Origin: Fibrobacter succinogenes
Lineage (GTDB): Bacteria; Fibrobacterota; Fibrobacteria; Fibrobacterales; Fibrobacteraceae
DNA: 64,000 nucleotides
NCBI GenBank assembly: GCA_902794535.1
Contig: CADBHQ010000002.1
Location: forward strand, 1-64,000
Direction: 5' to 3'
The notes below the pieces were generated by a model. It saw only the letters and a list, made by a program, of their open reading frames with translations. It was not told the DNA's origin and ran no database searches. Below are positions 18,673 to 27,500 of this stretch, in pieces. A program made the translations under genes and the position numbers. Each line of letters starts with the position of its first letter. Within the stretch, counting starts at the first letter, position 1.

Positions 18673-19185
18673 AGCGTGTAAAATATACTAATTCGGAATT
18701 CAAAATTTGGAATTCAATTTTTGCCGTGTGGCAACATTACATTTTTTTTGTTAGAAATAGAGCCGAACGGTCTGTAAAGGGGTAGGTATCCCCCTGGTGC
18801 AAGCCATGGCAATCGCCAAACTATGGCCGCCGCGATGTTTTTACCCGCTCACTACCACGGAAAAACCCGTGAATCGTTCGCTTGCTAAAAACATTCGCTC
18901 TGGCCATCAGCAATTTCAAGCGCCATGTCTTTTACCACCCCCTCGCCTAAGGGCTTTGCCCTTAAAAACCCAATGAAATTCCGACAATCCAAACGGGCTA
19001 TGTCCGCGGGCTTTTCCGACCAGGCGCAGGCGCCGCGCCGACTACGAGATTTGTAACGAACGAGCCCCGGTCCCCTGAACGTATTCAGGGCCCGGCTAGC
19101 GAGTGAGTGCAAATCCCGTAAGGAGGCGCCCGTCCCAACGCCATACCGATTTGTCATGAAATTACGACATTAGTTGAAATTTAAA

Positions 19186-19236
19186 GACAATTTTTCTATT
19201 TTTAGAGACAAAATTCATAATTGTATGACAATTTTT
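19186..19236 (+). promoter_or_regulatory. Three helically phased GACAATTTTT-like repeats upstream of the -24/-12 promoter
   Basis: GACAATTTTT begins at 19186 and 19227, and GACAAAATTC begins at 19207. Spacings of 21 and 20 bp are close to two helical turns. They sit about 40-90 bp upstream of the -24 element, the usual range for activator sites. They could also simply be phased A/T tracts. Confidence 0.45.
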
Positions 19237-19272
19237 GTTAAATCTGATACAGTTTGCAAATTTTTTACACTT

Positions 19273-19290
19273 TTGGCACGCATCTTGCTT
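19273..19290 (+). promoter_or_regulatory. Sigma-54 type -24/-12 promoter of the sigma factor gene
   Basis: TTGGCACGCATCTTGCTT matches the sigma-54 consensus TTGGCACG-N4-TTGCT, with exactly 10 nt between the GG (19275-19276) and GC (19287-19288) pairs. A start site near 19300 would leave a leader of about 25 nt that includes the AAGG ribosome site of the sigma factor. The match is visible; dependence on RpoN is inferred. Confidence 0.7.
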
Positions 19291-19325
19291 AAAAAAATAC
19301 GATATTAAGGATGTAAGGTTATAAA

Positions 19326-20138
19326 ATGCATATTGATTCTACTGATACTACTCTAAAACGTTACCTCGAAGATATTAGACGCACAGCTCCCCTCTCTCGT
19401 GAAGAAGAGCAGATTCTGTTCCAGAAAGCTAAAGAAGGCGACAAAATCGCCCGTAAGAAGCTTATTTCTGCAAACATGCGTTTCGTTTTGAAAGTTGCAA
19501 TTCAATACCGTGGTTGCCCGATTCCGCTGCCGGACTTGGTGAGCGAAGGCGCTATGGGTCTTGTACGTGCTATCGAATCCTTTGAACATACTCGTGGTCT
19601 TAAGTTCATTAGTTACGGCGTGTGGTGGATTAAGGCTTACATTACCCGTGCCATTAACGAACAAGGTAACTTGATTCGCTTGCCGGCTAACCAGCACTTG
19701 CGCGTGCGTAAGGCTTTGCACGAACAGAGCCGCGGTAAGGAAATCAACGAAGAAATTCGCGAACTTATCCAGATCGGTCAGCGCGGTGTTTCGTTCGACA
19801 GCCCGCTCAAGGCAGACTCTAAGGCAACCTATGCCGAAGTGCTCCCCGATGGCACCGCAACGAACCCGGAAAACGAATCTGAAATCCAGAGCGTCGAAGC
19901 TTTGGCTCGTGACCTCATGGAACAGCTTCCGGAACGCGAAGCTAAGGTGATTACCGGTATCTTCGGTATCAACCAAGAAGCTCCGCAGACTCTTCGCGAA
20001 GTGGGCGAATCCATGAACATCTCTCACGAACGTGTCCGTCAGTTGCGCGACCAGGCTCTCCGCCGTATCCGCAAGTACAACAGCAAGGAATTCCTGCAGG
20101 ACAAGAAAGACGCATTCCTCGCAGCGATTAATAAGTAG
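19326..20138 (+). CDS. Sigma-70 family RNA polymerase sigma factor
   Basis: A 270-residue sigma factor with regions 1.2, 2, 3 and 4 but without a long N-terminal region 1.1, similar in size to the short primary-like sigma factors of Bacteroidota. Region 2 reads SANMRFVLKVAIQYRG...LPDLVSEGAMGL and FISYGVWWIKAYITRAINEQ; region 4 has TLREVGESMNISHERVRQLRDQALRRIRK, a clear helix-turn-helix. It stands alone, with the sigma-54-like element just upstream and a shared terminator downstream. A second sigma-70 gene lies at 52001-52852, so which is housekeeping is unclear. Confidence 0.88.
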   Translation: MHIDSTDTTLKRYLEDIRRTAPLSREEEQILFQKAKEGDKIARKKLISANMRFVLKVAIQYRGCPIPLPDLVSEGAMGLVRAIESFEHTRGLKFISYGVWWIKAYITRAINEQGNLIRLPANQHLRVRKALHEQSRGKEINEEIRELIQIGQRGVSFDSPLKADSKATYAEVLPDGTATNPENESEIQSVEALARDLMEQLPEREAKVITGIFGINQEAPQTLREVGESMNISHERVRQLRDQALRRIRKYNSKEFLQDKKDAFLAAINK

Positions 20139-20328
20139 CGAGCCGAGCGTCGCGCGCAAACCAAAGACTTGCGCATGACCGAGGCGAAGCACTTATGGAT
20201 GCAAAGCATCAATAAGTAATGGCTGCCTATGACGCATGGGGCTCCGCCCCCTGGCCCCCTTTCCCACAAGCTGACTAAAATCAACAAGTAGGGGTCACTT
20301 CGTTTCGTCATGCAAACAACCAACAATT
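20139..20328. repeat. Palindrome-rich intergenic segment after the sigma gene
   Basis: No gene. Contains GATGC-AAA-GCATC (20198-20210), GGGGC-TCC-GCCCC (20238-20250) and GCGCAA...TTGCGC. The gene's final bases (ATTAATAAGTAG, 20127-20138) are echoed as ATCAATAAGTAA (20208-20219) and ATCAACAAGTAG (about 20280-20291). Together with the terminator this accounts for the 304-bp gap. Confidence 0.6.
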
Positions 20329-20331
20329 AAA

Positions 20332-20360
20332 AAGCCCGGTTGAAAACCGGGCTTCTTTTT
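20332..20360. terminator. Bidirectional terminator between sigma gene and giant surface protein gene
   Basis: A 10-bp stem (AAGCCCGGTT / AACCGGGCTT) with a GAA loop is flanked by A residues on the left and CTTTTT on the right. It serves two convergent genes. Confidence 0.9.
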
Positions 20361-20442
20361 ATATCAAACTTTTCGGAAAGCACGCACAGACTCAAAACTC
20401 TTTCGTCTCTCGTCTGTAGCGAGCTCGCGAGCGTTCTTTCGC

Positions 20443-23400
20443 CTACTTCTTATGTTTCTTGCGGCGGACGCCCCACTTGTCCTTGATTTCTTCGACAATC
20501 TTCTTGTCTTCGTAGCGGACAACCATCTTGAACTGCACGGTGTACACGCCCGTTCCAACGAAGCGCCCCTTGTGATCCTTGAAGTTCCAGTTCACAAAGA
20601 CCTTCTTGTCGGTTTCAAGGCAGTTACCGCCGAACTTCGGGCTTTCGCAAGGCACCGTGATAATGGTGTCGTTCACGTACTGGCCCAAGTGATCGAAGTA
20701 GTTCACGATGAACGAGATGTACACGTCTTCAGGCTTCAAGGAATCGAGCACAGACGGATCATACGTACCGTCGGCAGACACCTGGGCACGGTCCAGAAGC
20801 TGCGGCACAAAGCGTTCGCCAAGCTGCACCAACTGTCCAAGCGCGCCTTCCTTCTCCATATCTTCCTTGGTCGTAGAGCCCGGCACATAGCGCAGATTCA
20901 CAGAGCTTACCGTCTGCAACGTGTAGCTCTTGCCATCAGCATCTTCCTTCGGGGTGTCGTCATTGACATCGAAGGTACCCATCTGTGTGGCTTCGACCAA
21001 GTGGTTCAAGAGACCTCCGATAATGACGGCCTGCGGATTTTCACCGGCAATATTACCGTAGTTATCCTTGATGGCATCCTTTGCGCCCTTACGGACAACA
21101 ATGGAGTCACCCGGCATAATCGTTCCGTCGCTGCCGTTAAACACGAGCTTGGCAGAAAGACCATCCGAAGACCAATCGATTCTCGACGGATTCAGTTCAA
21201 TCACTTCTTCACCATGGATGTAAGAGAAGTAATCAGATCCCTTAAGGTCCTTCGTAAGAATCGGTTCCGAGAACACAACTACGAGCGTATCGGCCTTCTT
21301 GCCGTAGTCAAGAGTAGCGGTCGATACCACAGGAGCCATCTTGTCGACCAGCGGAGCAGCGCCTTCGTTCACGAAGGTTTCGCCAAAGATCTTGTAGTAG
21401 GTATACACATTTGCCTGCGGCAAGTCTTCAGAGATATTCGTTACACCGCTAGCCAAGCGAGTCGTCGATATAACATCCCAAATCACACGGGTCGAATCCT
21501 TCGGGTCAAGCTTCAAGTTTTCAGGCTGAGCCTGCAACTGAATCATCATACCGCGATAGCTGTACCACGGGAACGACATATACAGAGAACCGTCAATGTC
21601 TTCAGCAGTCAGCTTCTTGTCGAACACCGTGACAATCTGATCCAAGACGCCGTCGCCATCGGTATCCCAGTATTCCACATTCTTAGCCTGCGGAAGCCTG
21701 TCGACCACGGTGACCGGCACTTCGCGGTCATATTCGTCAGAAGTAATGTACGGCAAGGTCGTGAAGGTTGCACCCGGATGCAACGACACGCTGTCCTTAT
21801 TATCGCCCTTCAGCTTGAAGTTCTTTCCAACCAAGATCACGATATCCTTGGCAGGCATGTAGACCTTCTTAATCTGATCCACATCGAAGCCATAACGCTT
21901 AGCGTCCTGCTTAATCATCACCAACATTTCAGGCATGCTGACGTCTGTCGGGAACAGGTCGATATTGTACTGCAAGAACAGCGAATCGAGGCCATTCACG
22001 TTACGGATTGCGTAGGCATCCTTAATGACGTTGCTACCGACTTCGACAATAGCAGATTCGCGGACGTAAGTCGCACCCGAACCAAGTTCGTCACCGTAAG
22101 AAACAAGTGCCTTAGCATCCTTCGGGAATTCACCCGCAGGCGGGAGCACCAAGCTAGACACATCCACCAGAATGCGATCACGTGCAGCATTGAACTTCGG
22201 ATCCACGCAATCAAGCGTATCCTTGCCAATCACCAACTTCACGCCATCCAGGTAGTAGTTGTTCGACAGAGTGTCTTCCAACAGGATTTCTACATAGTCC
22301 AGAGCCTTGTCGCCATCGGTATCCTTGATGTAACCCATGCGAGTATCCGGAATCGGATCGTAGAAGTTGATGTTGTCGATAATCACCATCTGGCCGCCAC
22401 CATACACCTTGATCGAACCGCCCTGAACCACCTTGTCGGCGGTTACGAAGATCGTGACAGAACCATCAGGATGAACCACCAAGGCTTCATTCTTGGAGCC
22501 ATCCGTCGGGTCAACCAGGCGGACATCCGTCTTCGAGACAAAGCGGAGCGAATCCGGAGAATCAAAGTATTTCTTGACCTTGTCTGCATCAAGCGTAATG
22601 GCAACAATTTCGCCCACCTTGGCAGAATCCTTGCCAGAATTATAATGCAGATCCATTTCAGTGCCTTCAGGATCATTCGTCAACTTATAGTAGTTTCCGT
22701 TGACAAAGACCACGCTCGGATCATTCGGATCCGGATCGGTCGGGCTGAGCACAACCGTCTTCGAAACGAGCGAGTCACCCTTTTCAAAGTCATCAGCAGA
22801 CGGGTATTCGTCGAAGCCGGAACCCGGATCTTCTTCGTAATCTTCAGCACCGAAATACTGTCCTCTCGAAGAACTGGATTCACCTTCATCTTCGCCAGTT
22901 CCAATAGATCTGCTCGAAGAAGACTTGTCACCCTGATCTTCACCATTACCGTTTCCGCTGCTCGAAGAGCCATTGCTGTTGCTGGAGCCGTCGTTACCAG
23001 AGCTGTTGCCGTTTCCGCCACTGCTGCTGGAGCCATCGTTACCAGAGCTGTTGCCGTTTCCACCGCTAGAGCTGGAGCCGTCATTGCCACTGCTGTTGCC
23101 GTTTCCGCCGCTAGAGCTAGAGCCATCGTTACCACTGCTGTTACCGTTTCCGCCACTAGAGCTAGAACCGTTACCACCAGAGCTCAAGTTAGTACCGCTG
23201 CTAGAGCTACCGTTGTTGCCGGAGCTATTACCCGTGCCCGAGCTGCTAGACTTTGCGCTGCTAGAAGATTCGTGGTATTCGATCAGCGAAGAGCTGCTCT
23301 GCGAGTCGCTAGACAAAAGATCTTCGTCATCACCCGAATGACCGCCTTCACGAATCACACCCACGCCAGAAAGCGGAGCCAAGTCATCGAGGTAGTTGTC

Positions 23401-24615
23401 AATCCACTGCACGTGAATCAAAACGTTGTCGTTAATCAACTTCTTGGGGTTTGCGGCATAGTCCACAAAAATCATGTGACCCGTATTAGATGCCACAAAA
23501 AGATGGCCGTATCCATCGGTGGTACCCTGGTCCAAACGCCAACCCACGCCACCTGTTCTCGGGCCACTCAAATTCGCCTTTGATTCTTCAAAGAAATATT
23601 CACGGAGGTCAATCGTTGCAACGACTTTTGCCTTGACTTCGCCACCTTCGCGATAGGGCTGGATCTGCACAATGCGAGAACCACCGAACACGAAGATCGT
23701 CTTGGAATAAGTATCGTAGGCGCCACCATGAGCACCTTCCAACGAGTCAATCAAAACCTTAGTACCGACAGAAGCGATGACCTTGTCACCCACTTTTCCG
23801 CCATAAGTACCGCGGTTCGCATTCGTCACCGTCACCCAGGTCGTATCGGTAAACACGCCGAAATACGAATCCTTCAGGTTGTTCTTGTTTTTACGTTCCT
23901 GTTCCGTACAGGCCCTATATCCGCCGCCAGCTTCGCAGCCACCGCCGAAATAGTCAGAACGCGTAAAGAAGGCCGTACCTTCGCCGTCCCAAATCACGGT
24001 TGCCAGTTTCTTGTCTTCTTCAGAGGTGTGTTTCGGGCCCTTGGGTCTCAATTCAACCTGATAACCGGTCGTTGCAAAGTTATTGTTTTGCGGATCGGTT
24101 TTCGTCGAGAATCGATACAGATAGCCAGGAATACCGGCAGCCCAAAGGTTATCACCCTTCGGGTCCATCATCAAATGCCAGAAACCGCCCTTACGCGTTG
24201 CAGGGGTTGCCTTTGCGACACGGCATGCACCACCATTTTCCTTAGCGGTCTTGCTCACCTTGAAAATGCGTTCGCCCTGACCGGCCACCAATAGGTCGCC
24301 ATCCGGGTGGTGAACAATACCATCGGCGCCTTCCATGCCGTCACCTTCTGTACAAAGAGTCTTCTTGTCAGAAGGCTTCATCAAGAGGTAACCTGCACCA
24401 TTATACTGGTAGCTGATACTCTTGACGCGGTCGCTCTGCTCGTACTTGGTATAGTACAGCGTAGCCTTGGTCGCGGCATGTGGCACAATGTCGCCGATCT
24501 GCTGGATCCAAATACCTGTCGCCGGATTTTCCGGAGTAGGGTATTCGCCGTTTGCAGCGAAACTTGCCGCTGCAGACAATAAAACCATCGAAAAGTTTTT
24601 AATTGTTTTTCTCAT
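20443..24615 (-). CDS. Giant secreted surface protein with Ser-rich repeat linker
   Basis: Protein of 1390 residues, function unknown. A signal peptide (about 1-20) is followed by a domain of about 400 residues with propeller-like strands (DGDLLVAGQGERIFKVS, GDNLWAAGIPGYLYRFS, GGAYDTYSKTIFVFGGS). A Ser/Gly/Asn linker (about 440-570) holds four 15-residue repeats. The rest has calcium-type DxDGDxxxD motifs (DTDGDKALD, DTDGDGVLD), Big_5-like Ig segments (DTLVVVFSEPI, about 1110) and a FlgD-like end domain (GRFVGTGVYTVQF) with a Lys/Arg-rich tail. The paralogue 24 nt upstream shares the end domain, so the pair is probably one operon. Role in adhesion or envelope structure is a guess. Confidence 0.82.
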   Translation of the reverse strand: MRKTIKNFSMVLLSAAASFAANGEYPTPENPATGIWIQQIGDIVPHAATKATLYYTKYEQSDRVKSISYQYNGAGYLLMKPSDKKTLCTEGDGMEGADGIVHHPDGDLLVAGQGERIFKVSKTAKENGGACRVAKATPATRKGGFWHLMMDPKGDNLWAAGIPGYLYRFSTKTDPQNNNFATTGYQVELRPKGPKHTSEEDKKLATVIWDGEGTAFFTRSDYFGGGCEAGGGYRACTEQERKNKNNLKDSYFGVFTDTTWVTVTNANRGTYGGKVGDKVIASVGTKVLIDSLEGAHGGAYDTYSKTIFVFGGSRIVQIQPYREGGEVKAKVVATIDLREYFFEESKANLSGPRTGGVGWRLDQGTTDGYGHLFVASNTGHMIFVDYAANPKKLINDNVLIHVQWIDNYLDDLAPLSGVGVIREGGHSGDDEDLLSSDSQSSSSLIEYHESSSSAKSSSSGTGNSSGNNGSSSSGTNLSSGGNGSSSSGGNGNSSGNDGSSSSGGNGNSSGNDGSSSSGGNGNSSGNDGSSSSGGNGNSSGNDGSSNSNGSSSSGNGNGEDQGDKSSSSRSIGTGEDEGESSSSRGQYFGAEDYEEDPGSGFDEYPSADDFEKGDSLVSKTVVLSPTDPDPNDPSVVFVNGNYYKLTNDPEGTEMDLHYNSGKDSAKVGEIVAITLDADKVKKYFDSPDSLRFVSKTDVRLVDPTDGSKNEALVVHPDGSVTIFVTADKVVQGGSIKVYGGGQMVIIDNINFYDPIPDTRMGYIKDTDGDKALDYVEILLEDTLSNNYYLDGVKLVIGKDTLDCVDPKFNAARDRILVDVSSLVLPPAGEFPKDAKALVSYGDELGSGATYVRESAIVEVGSNVIKDAYAIRNVNGLDSLFLQYNIDLFPTDVSMPEMLVMIKQDAKRYGFDVDQIKKVYMPAKDIVILVGKNFKLKGDNKDSVSLHPGATFTTLPYITSDEYDREVPVTVVDRLPQAKNVEYWDTDGDGVLDQIVTVFDKKLTAEDIDGSLYMSFPWYSYRGMMIQLQAQPENLKLDPKDSTRVIWDVISTTRLASGVTNISEDLPQANVYTYYKIFGETFVNEGAAPLVDKMAPVVSTATLDYGKKADTLVVVFSEPILTKDLKGSDYFSYIHGEEVIELNPSRIDWSSDGLSAKLVFNGSDGTIMPGDSIVVRKGAKDAIKDNYGNIAGENPQAVIIGGLLNHLVEATQMGTFDVNDDTPKEDADGKSYTLQTVSSVNLRYVPGSTTKEDMEKEGALGQLVQLGERFVPQLLDRAQVSADGTYDPSVLDSLKPEDVYISFIVNYFDHLGQYVNDTIITVPCESPKFGGNCLETDKKVFVNWNFKDHKGRFVGTGVYTVQFKMVVRYEDKKIVEEIKDKWGVRRKKHKK
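22990..23169 (-). repeat. Four tandem 45-bp units encoding GSSSSGGNGNSSGND
   Basis: Four in-frame units of exactly 45 bp (22990, 23035, 23080 and 23125 starts) with synonymous differences between copies. They lengthen a flexible linker between the N-terminal domain and the Ig-rich part of the surface protein. Copy number changes would stay in frame. Confidence 0.9.
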
Positions 24616-24639
24616 GTTCGTACCCTCGGAAAAAAATCC

Positions 24640-27363
24640 TTACTTAGACTTCTTCTTTGCAGAAATGCCCCATCTAAAGATCCTTTCAACCTTAAAGTCA
24701 TCCTTTGCTCCGTAAACCTTGATTCTGAATTTAGCAAGATAAACACCAGCGCCCACCCTGCGGCCATCTTTAGAGCGCATATTCCAACGGACATAGAGTT
24801 TGTCCGGATTTTCAAGACAGTTGCCGTCAAAGAACGGGTCATCGCAAGCAATGCTACCCGAAGCACCGCCCACGTAGTTACCAATATTGGTGTACACATA
24901 CAATTCCCAATGGAGTCCAATATCTTCCATATTCGGCACAGCCTGGCCCTTTTCGTCTTTTCCCATAATGGTGGCATAGCCGATATCCATAAGCACGCCG
25001 AGCGAAGACTGGTCAGAAGCTTCCTTAGCTTCTTTCACGTGTTCAATCGTAAACGGCTTTACGCGGTCGCTGAGTTCGGCAGCCTTGTTCAAGTCTGCAA
25101 AGGAATTGGTTTTCATGATTACGCGCGGGTCACCTTCCACCATGACAGCCGGAGAAAGTTCAGAAACCTTGTTGCCCTTCTTGTCGGCAAGGCCGCTCGT
25201 GAAGTTGTCGAAGCGGACAGAGTCAGCCGGGTTCATACGGGTCACAAGATCTTCGCCAGCTTCCATGTACAGAACCAGTTCGCGACCGTCATCGCTCCAT
25301 TCGGCAGAGCTCAGGCTGTAATGAACCCAGGCGCCATCGACATAGAAAGCAAGGCAGTCATCCGAAAGCATCACGTTCTTCTGGTCCATTGCTTCGGAGA
25401 AGGTAATCTTGAACTTGTCCGGTTCCATCATCTGGAACGATTCCGGAGTCAGGAATGTAGACGAAATGACCGGAGCCATATAGTCGTTCATGCCGTACAG
25501 CATTTCTTCCTTAGATTCCTTGCCATCAACAGAAATCTTATTGGCAATCGAGGCATAACCGTATTCGATATCGCCACCCTTCGAATAAGACTTGTCAATT
25601 CCTGTCAGCATATTCTTGACGTCGTACTTTTCAGGATCAAGCGCGAAGCCAAGCAGGGTGCCGTCTTCCGAAATGGTGAGGTCTGCAAGATTCGGATGAA
25701 TGGCAACCAGTTCGCCATCGTTGTCGAGCCAGTAGAAGGTGATGTCCATCTTCTTGAGATCTTCTTCGGTAATCGGAGTTTCAAAGCCAAGCGAGGTAGA
25801 GTCCATGCGGCCATCGCCGTCGCGGTCATAGAAGCCGTTCTTGTCGTTGTCCACATAAATGCGGCCAGCGTTCTTCACCGGGACTTCCTGGTTGTTCTTG
25901 TTGGTCGGCACGCCGTCTGCAGCCGTGAGGATTCCATCGGGGCAACGGGACTCGTCGCAAATGGTTTCAATCTTGAGCATATCGCCCACAGCAACCTTGC
26001 CGGACTTAACGGTAAATGCCCACTGGTCACCCTTCTTGGAGAAAGCCGTCACATCGAGCGGATCGCCATTGAGCTTCAAGCCCTGACCGCTTGTCCAAGA
26101 CGGGTCCATGTCCTTGTTGAAGCGAACAATCAAGGTATCGGTATCGCCGTTACCCTTCACGAGAGTAGCCGACTGAATAGCGGCGCCAATGCTGTCAGCC
26201 AGGGAAGCCTGTTGCCATTCGCAATGACCGCTGACAGTCGAGCAGACATAAGCCTTCACGGCACCCGTTGCAGAATCAGTCTGCAATTTCACATTCACAT
26301 CGGGAAGTCCAAAGACGTTTTCTTTACGCTTGACATCACCGCCGTACTTTTTGAAGTCATCGTCACTCGGCCAGCTGTAGTAGAACGTATCCACATCAGC
26401 AGATTCAATCTGACCGCCGAACCAGGTTGCGATGCTATCGCCAATGCCGTCACCATCGGTATCGTAAATGGCAGCGTTATCGAAAGTCGGCATATCGGGG
26501 TTCGTGAACTGGTATTCACCCGGGAACGGATCTGTCAGAATGAACTTGGTGCCACCCACAGAATCCTTACCGTCATCAAAGGCGTTCATGCTGAAGTTCG
26601 AACCATCAGTCACGGCCTTGGTTGCCACCACCTTGAACTTGCCCTTGCCGTTGTCAATATTTAAGCGAATGGTGTTGTCACTTTGCTTCAGGTTTACTCC
26701 ACCATCGCTCAAAAACTGGAGGTTTTCGCTTTGACCAAAAGCCTTGAAATAGAAAGTTCTCTTCAGAGTCGAATCGACACGGCCCTTTGCCGGTCCAAAC
26801 GGAATAATTGCTTCGACATCGACCAGCATGGTATCGCCCACTTCGTACTGAAGTTTGGAAGCGTCCGTCACTTCTTTGCCTTCCACAATATACTTGAGGT
26901 ACGGCACGTAGAAGTTGTAGACCAGGCTTATCTTCGGGTCAGTGGCTTCGACATTATCAGATGTACCGAGCCTAAAGTTCTTGAGTTCATAGCGGCTCCC
27001 CACGCGAAGCTTCACGAGGCCAGAATCCGCATCGCCCTTGACAGCCTTGTGATTCTTGACGATAGAGGAATCTTCCGAAAGTTCCAGCGTCAGCATGTCG
27101 CGGCTATACTTTTCTTCATCCGGAGCAAACACATAGAACGATGCACCCGGAATCGCATTCCTCTTGACAAGGGCAGATTCAGGGGGCACGACATAAAGAA
27201 CCGCCGTACGGGTATCCCAAATTCGGAAATACTTGCAACGCACGTCGGGATTGCCATTGTAATCAATGCAATCAACATTTTCGACCGCTGCAAAAACACC
27301 CGTTGCTAGACTCAGCAACGCTAAAACGAAGAGCGAAAGAATATGCTTTTTTACAGACTGCAT
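24640..27363 (-). CDS. Giant secreted surface protein, paralogue of the downstream gene
   Basis: Protein of 907 residues from the ATG at 27363 (GAGGTGATA upstream); a signal peptide ends near VFA-A. The body contains DxDGDGxxD motifs (YDTDGDGIGD, YDRDGDGRMD), Ig-like segments with DTLIVRFNKDM and FKITFSEAMD (SbsA/Big_5 type), and a C-terminal domain (NCLENPDKLYVRWN, GRRVGAGVYLAKF, WGISAKKKSK) matching the end of the 1390-residue neighbour. It lacks the Ser-rich repeat linker and the propeller-like region. It is the first gene of the two-gene unit. Cell-surface or secreted scaffold role is inferred only from architecture. Confidence 0.82.
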   Translation of the reverse strand: MQSVKKHILSLFVLALLSLATGVFAAVENVDCIDYNGNPDVRCKYFRIWDTRTAVLYVVPPESALVKRNAIPGASFYVFAPDEEKYSRDMLTLELSEDSSIVKNHKAVKGDADSGLVKLRVGSRYELKNFRLGTSDNVEATDPKISLVYNFYVPYLKYIVEGKEVTDASKLQYEVGDTMLVDVEAIIPFGPAKGRVDSTLKRTFYFKAFGQSENLQFLSDGGVNLKQSDNTIRLNIDNGKGKFKVVATKAVTDGSNFSMNAFDDGKDSVGGTKFILTDPFPGEYQFTNPDMPTFDNAAIYDTDGDGIGDSIATWFGGQIESADVDTFYYSWPSDDDFKKYGGDVKRKENVFGLPDVNVKLQTDSATGAVKAYVCSTVSGHCEWQQASLADSIGAAIQSATLVKGNGDTDTLIVRFNKDMDPSWTSGQGLKLNGDPLDVTAFSKKGDQWAFTVKSGKVAVGDMLKIETICDESRCPDGILTAADGVPTNKNNQEVPVKNAGRIYVDNDKNGFYDRDGDGRMDSTSLGFETPITEEDLKKMDITFYWLDNDGELVAIHPNLADLTISEDGTLLGFALDPEKYDVKNMLTGIDKSYSKGGDIEYGYASIANKISVDGKESKEEMLYGMNDYMAPVISSTFLTPESFQMMEPDKFKITFSEAMDQKNVMLSDDCLAFYVDGAWVHYSLSSAEWSDDGRELVLYMEAGEDLVTRMNPADSVRFDNFTSGLADKKGNKVSELSPAVMVEGDPRVIMKTNSFADLNKAAELSDRVKPFTIEHVKEAKEASDQSSLGVLMDIGYATIMGKDEKGQAVPNMEDIGLHWELYVYTNIGNYVGGASGSIACDDPFFDGNCLENPDKLYVRWNMRSKDGRRVGAGVYLAKFRIKVYGAKDDFKVERIFRWGISAKKKSK

Positions 27364-27500
27364 TATCACCTCAATACAAAACTCTGGCAACGCAAAAAAA
27401 ACTTTGCATTCGCCATATTCCAAAGATATGATTTTTTTTTATAAAACGGACAATAAAAATTTACGTTGTGACCCGAATCGCAGAGATTTATCAAAACAAA

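Larger units (their letters stand above)
18673..19325. other. Intergenic region with dense hairpins between methyltransferase and sigma factor
   Basis: No convincing gene lies in this 653-bp gap. From about 18775 to 19150 the DNA is GC-rich and full of inverted repeats: TAAGGGC-TTT-GCCCTTA (18948-18964), CCCTGAA-CGTA-TTCAGGG (about 19076-19093), CACGG/CCGTG, and a long-range pair CGATGTTTTTA / TAAAAACATTCG. It lacks the conserved cores of RNase P RNA, tmRNA and SRP RNA. From about 19160 it becomes AT-rich promoter-like DNA with GACAATTTTT repeats and a -24/-12 element. A 90-codon open frame inside it has no ribosome site and repeat-like composition. Confidence 0.5.

Noticed and set aside
18775-19150. 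RNase P RNA, tmRNA, SRP RNA or 6S RNA
   Set aside because: None of the conserved cores of RNase P RNA, tmRNA or SRP RNA is present on either strand. A 6S-type fold cannot be excluded by eye but there is no positive sign.
18885-19157. A 90-codon open frame on the minus strand in the structured intergenic region
   Set aside because: No ribosome site, composition dominated by the underlying inverted repeats, and no recognisable protein pattern.
22990-23169. CRISPR-like array of regular repeats
   Set aside because: The units are contiguous coding repeats without spacers, in frame with a Ser/Gly linker.
20452-23583. A 1043-codon open frame antisense to the giant surface protein
   Set aside because: Long antisense frames occur here as a by-product of codon choice; the sense frame has signal peptide, repeats and domains, the antisense has none.
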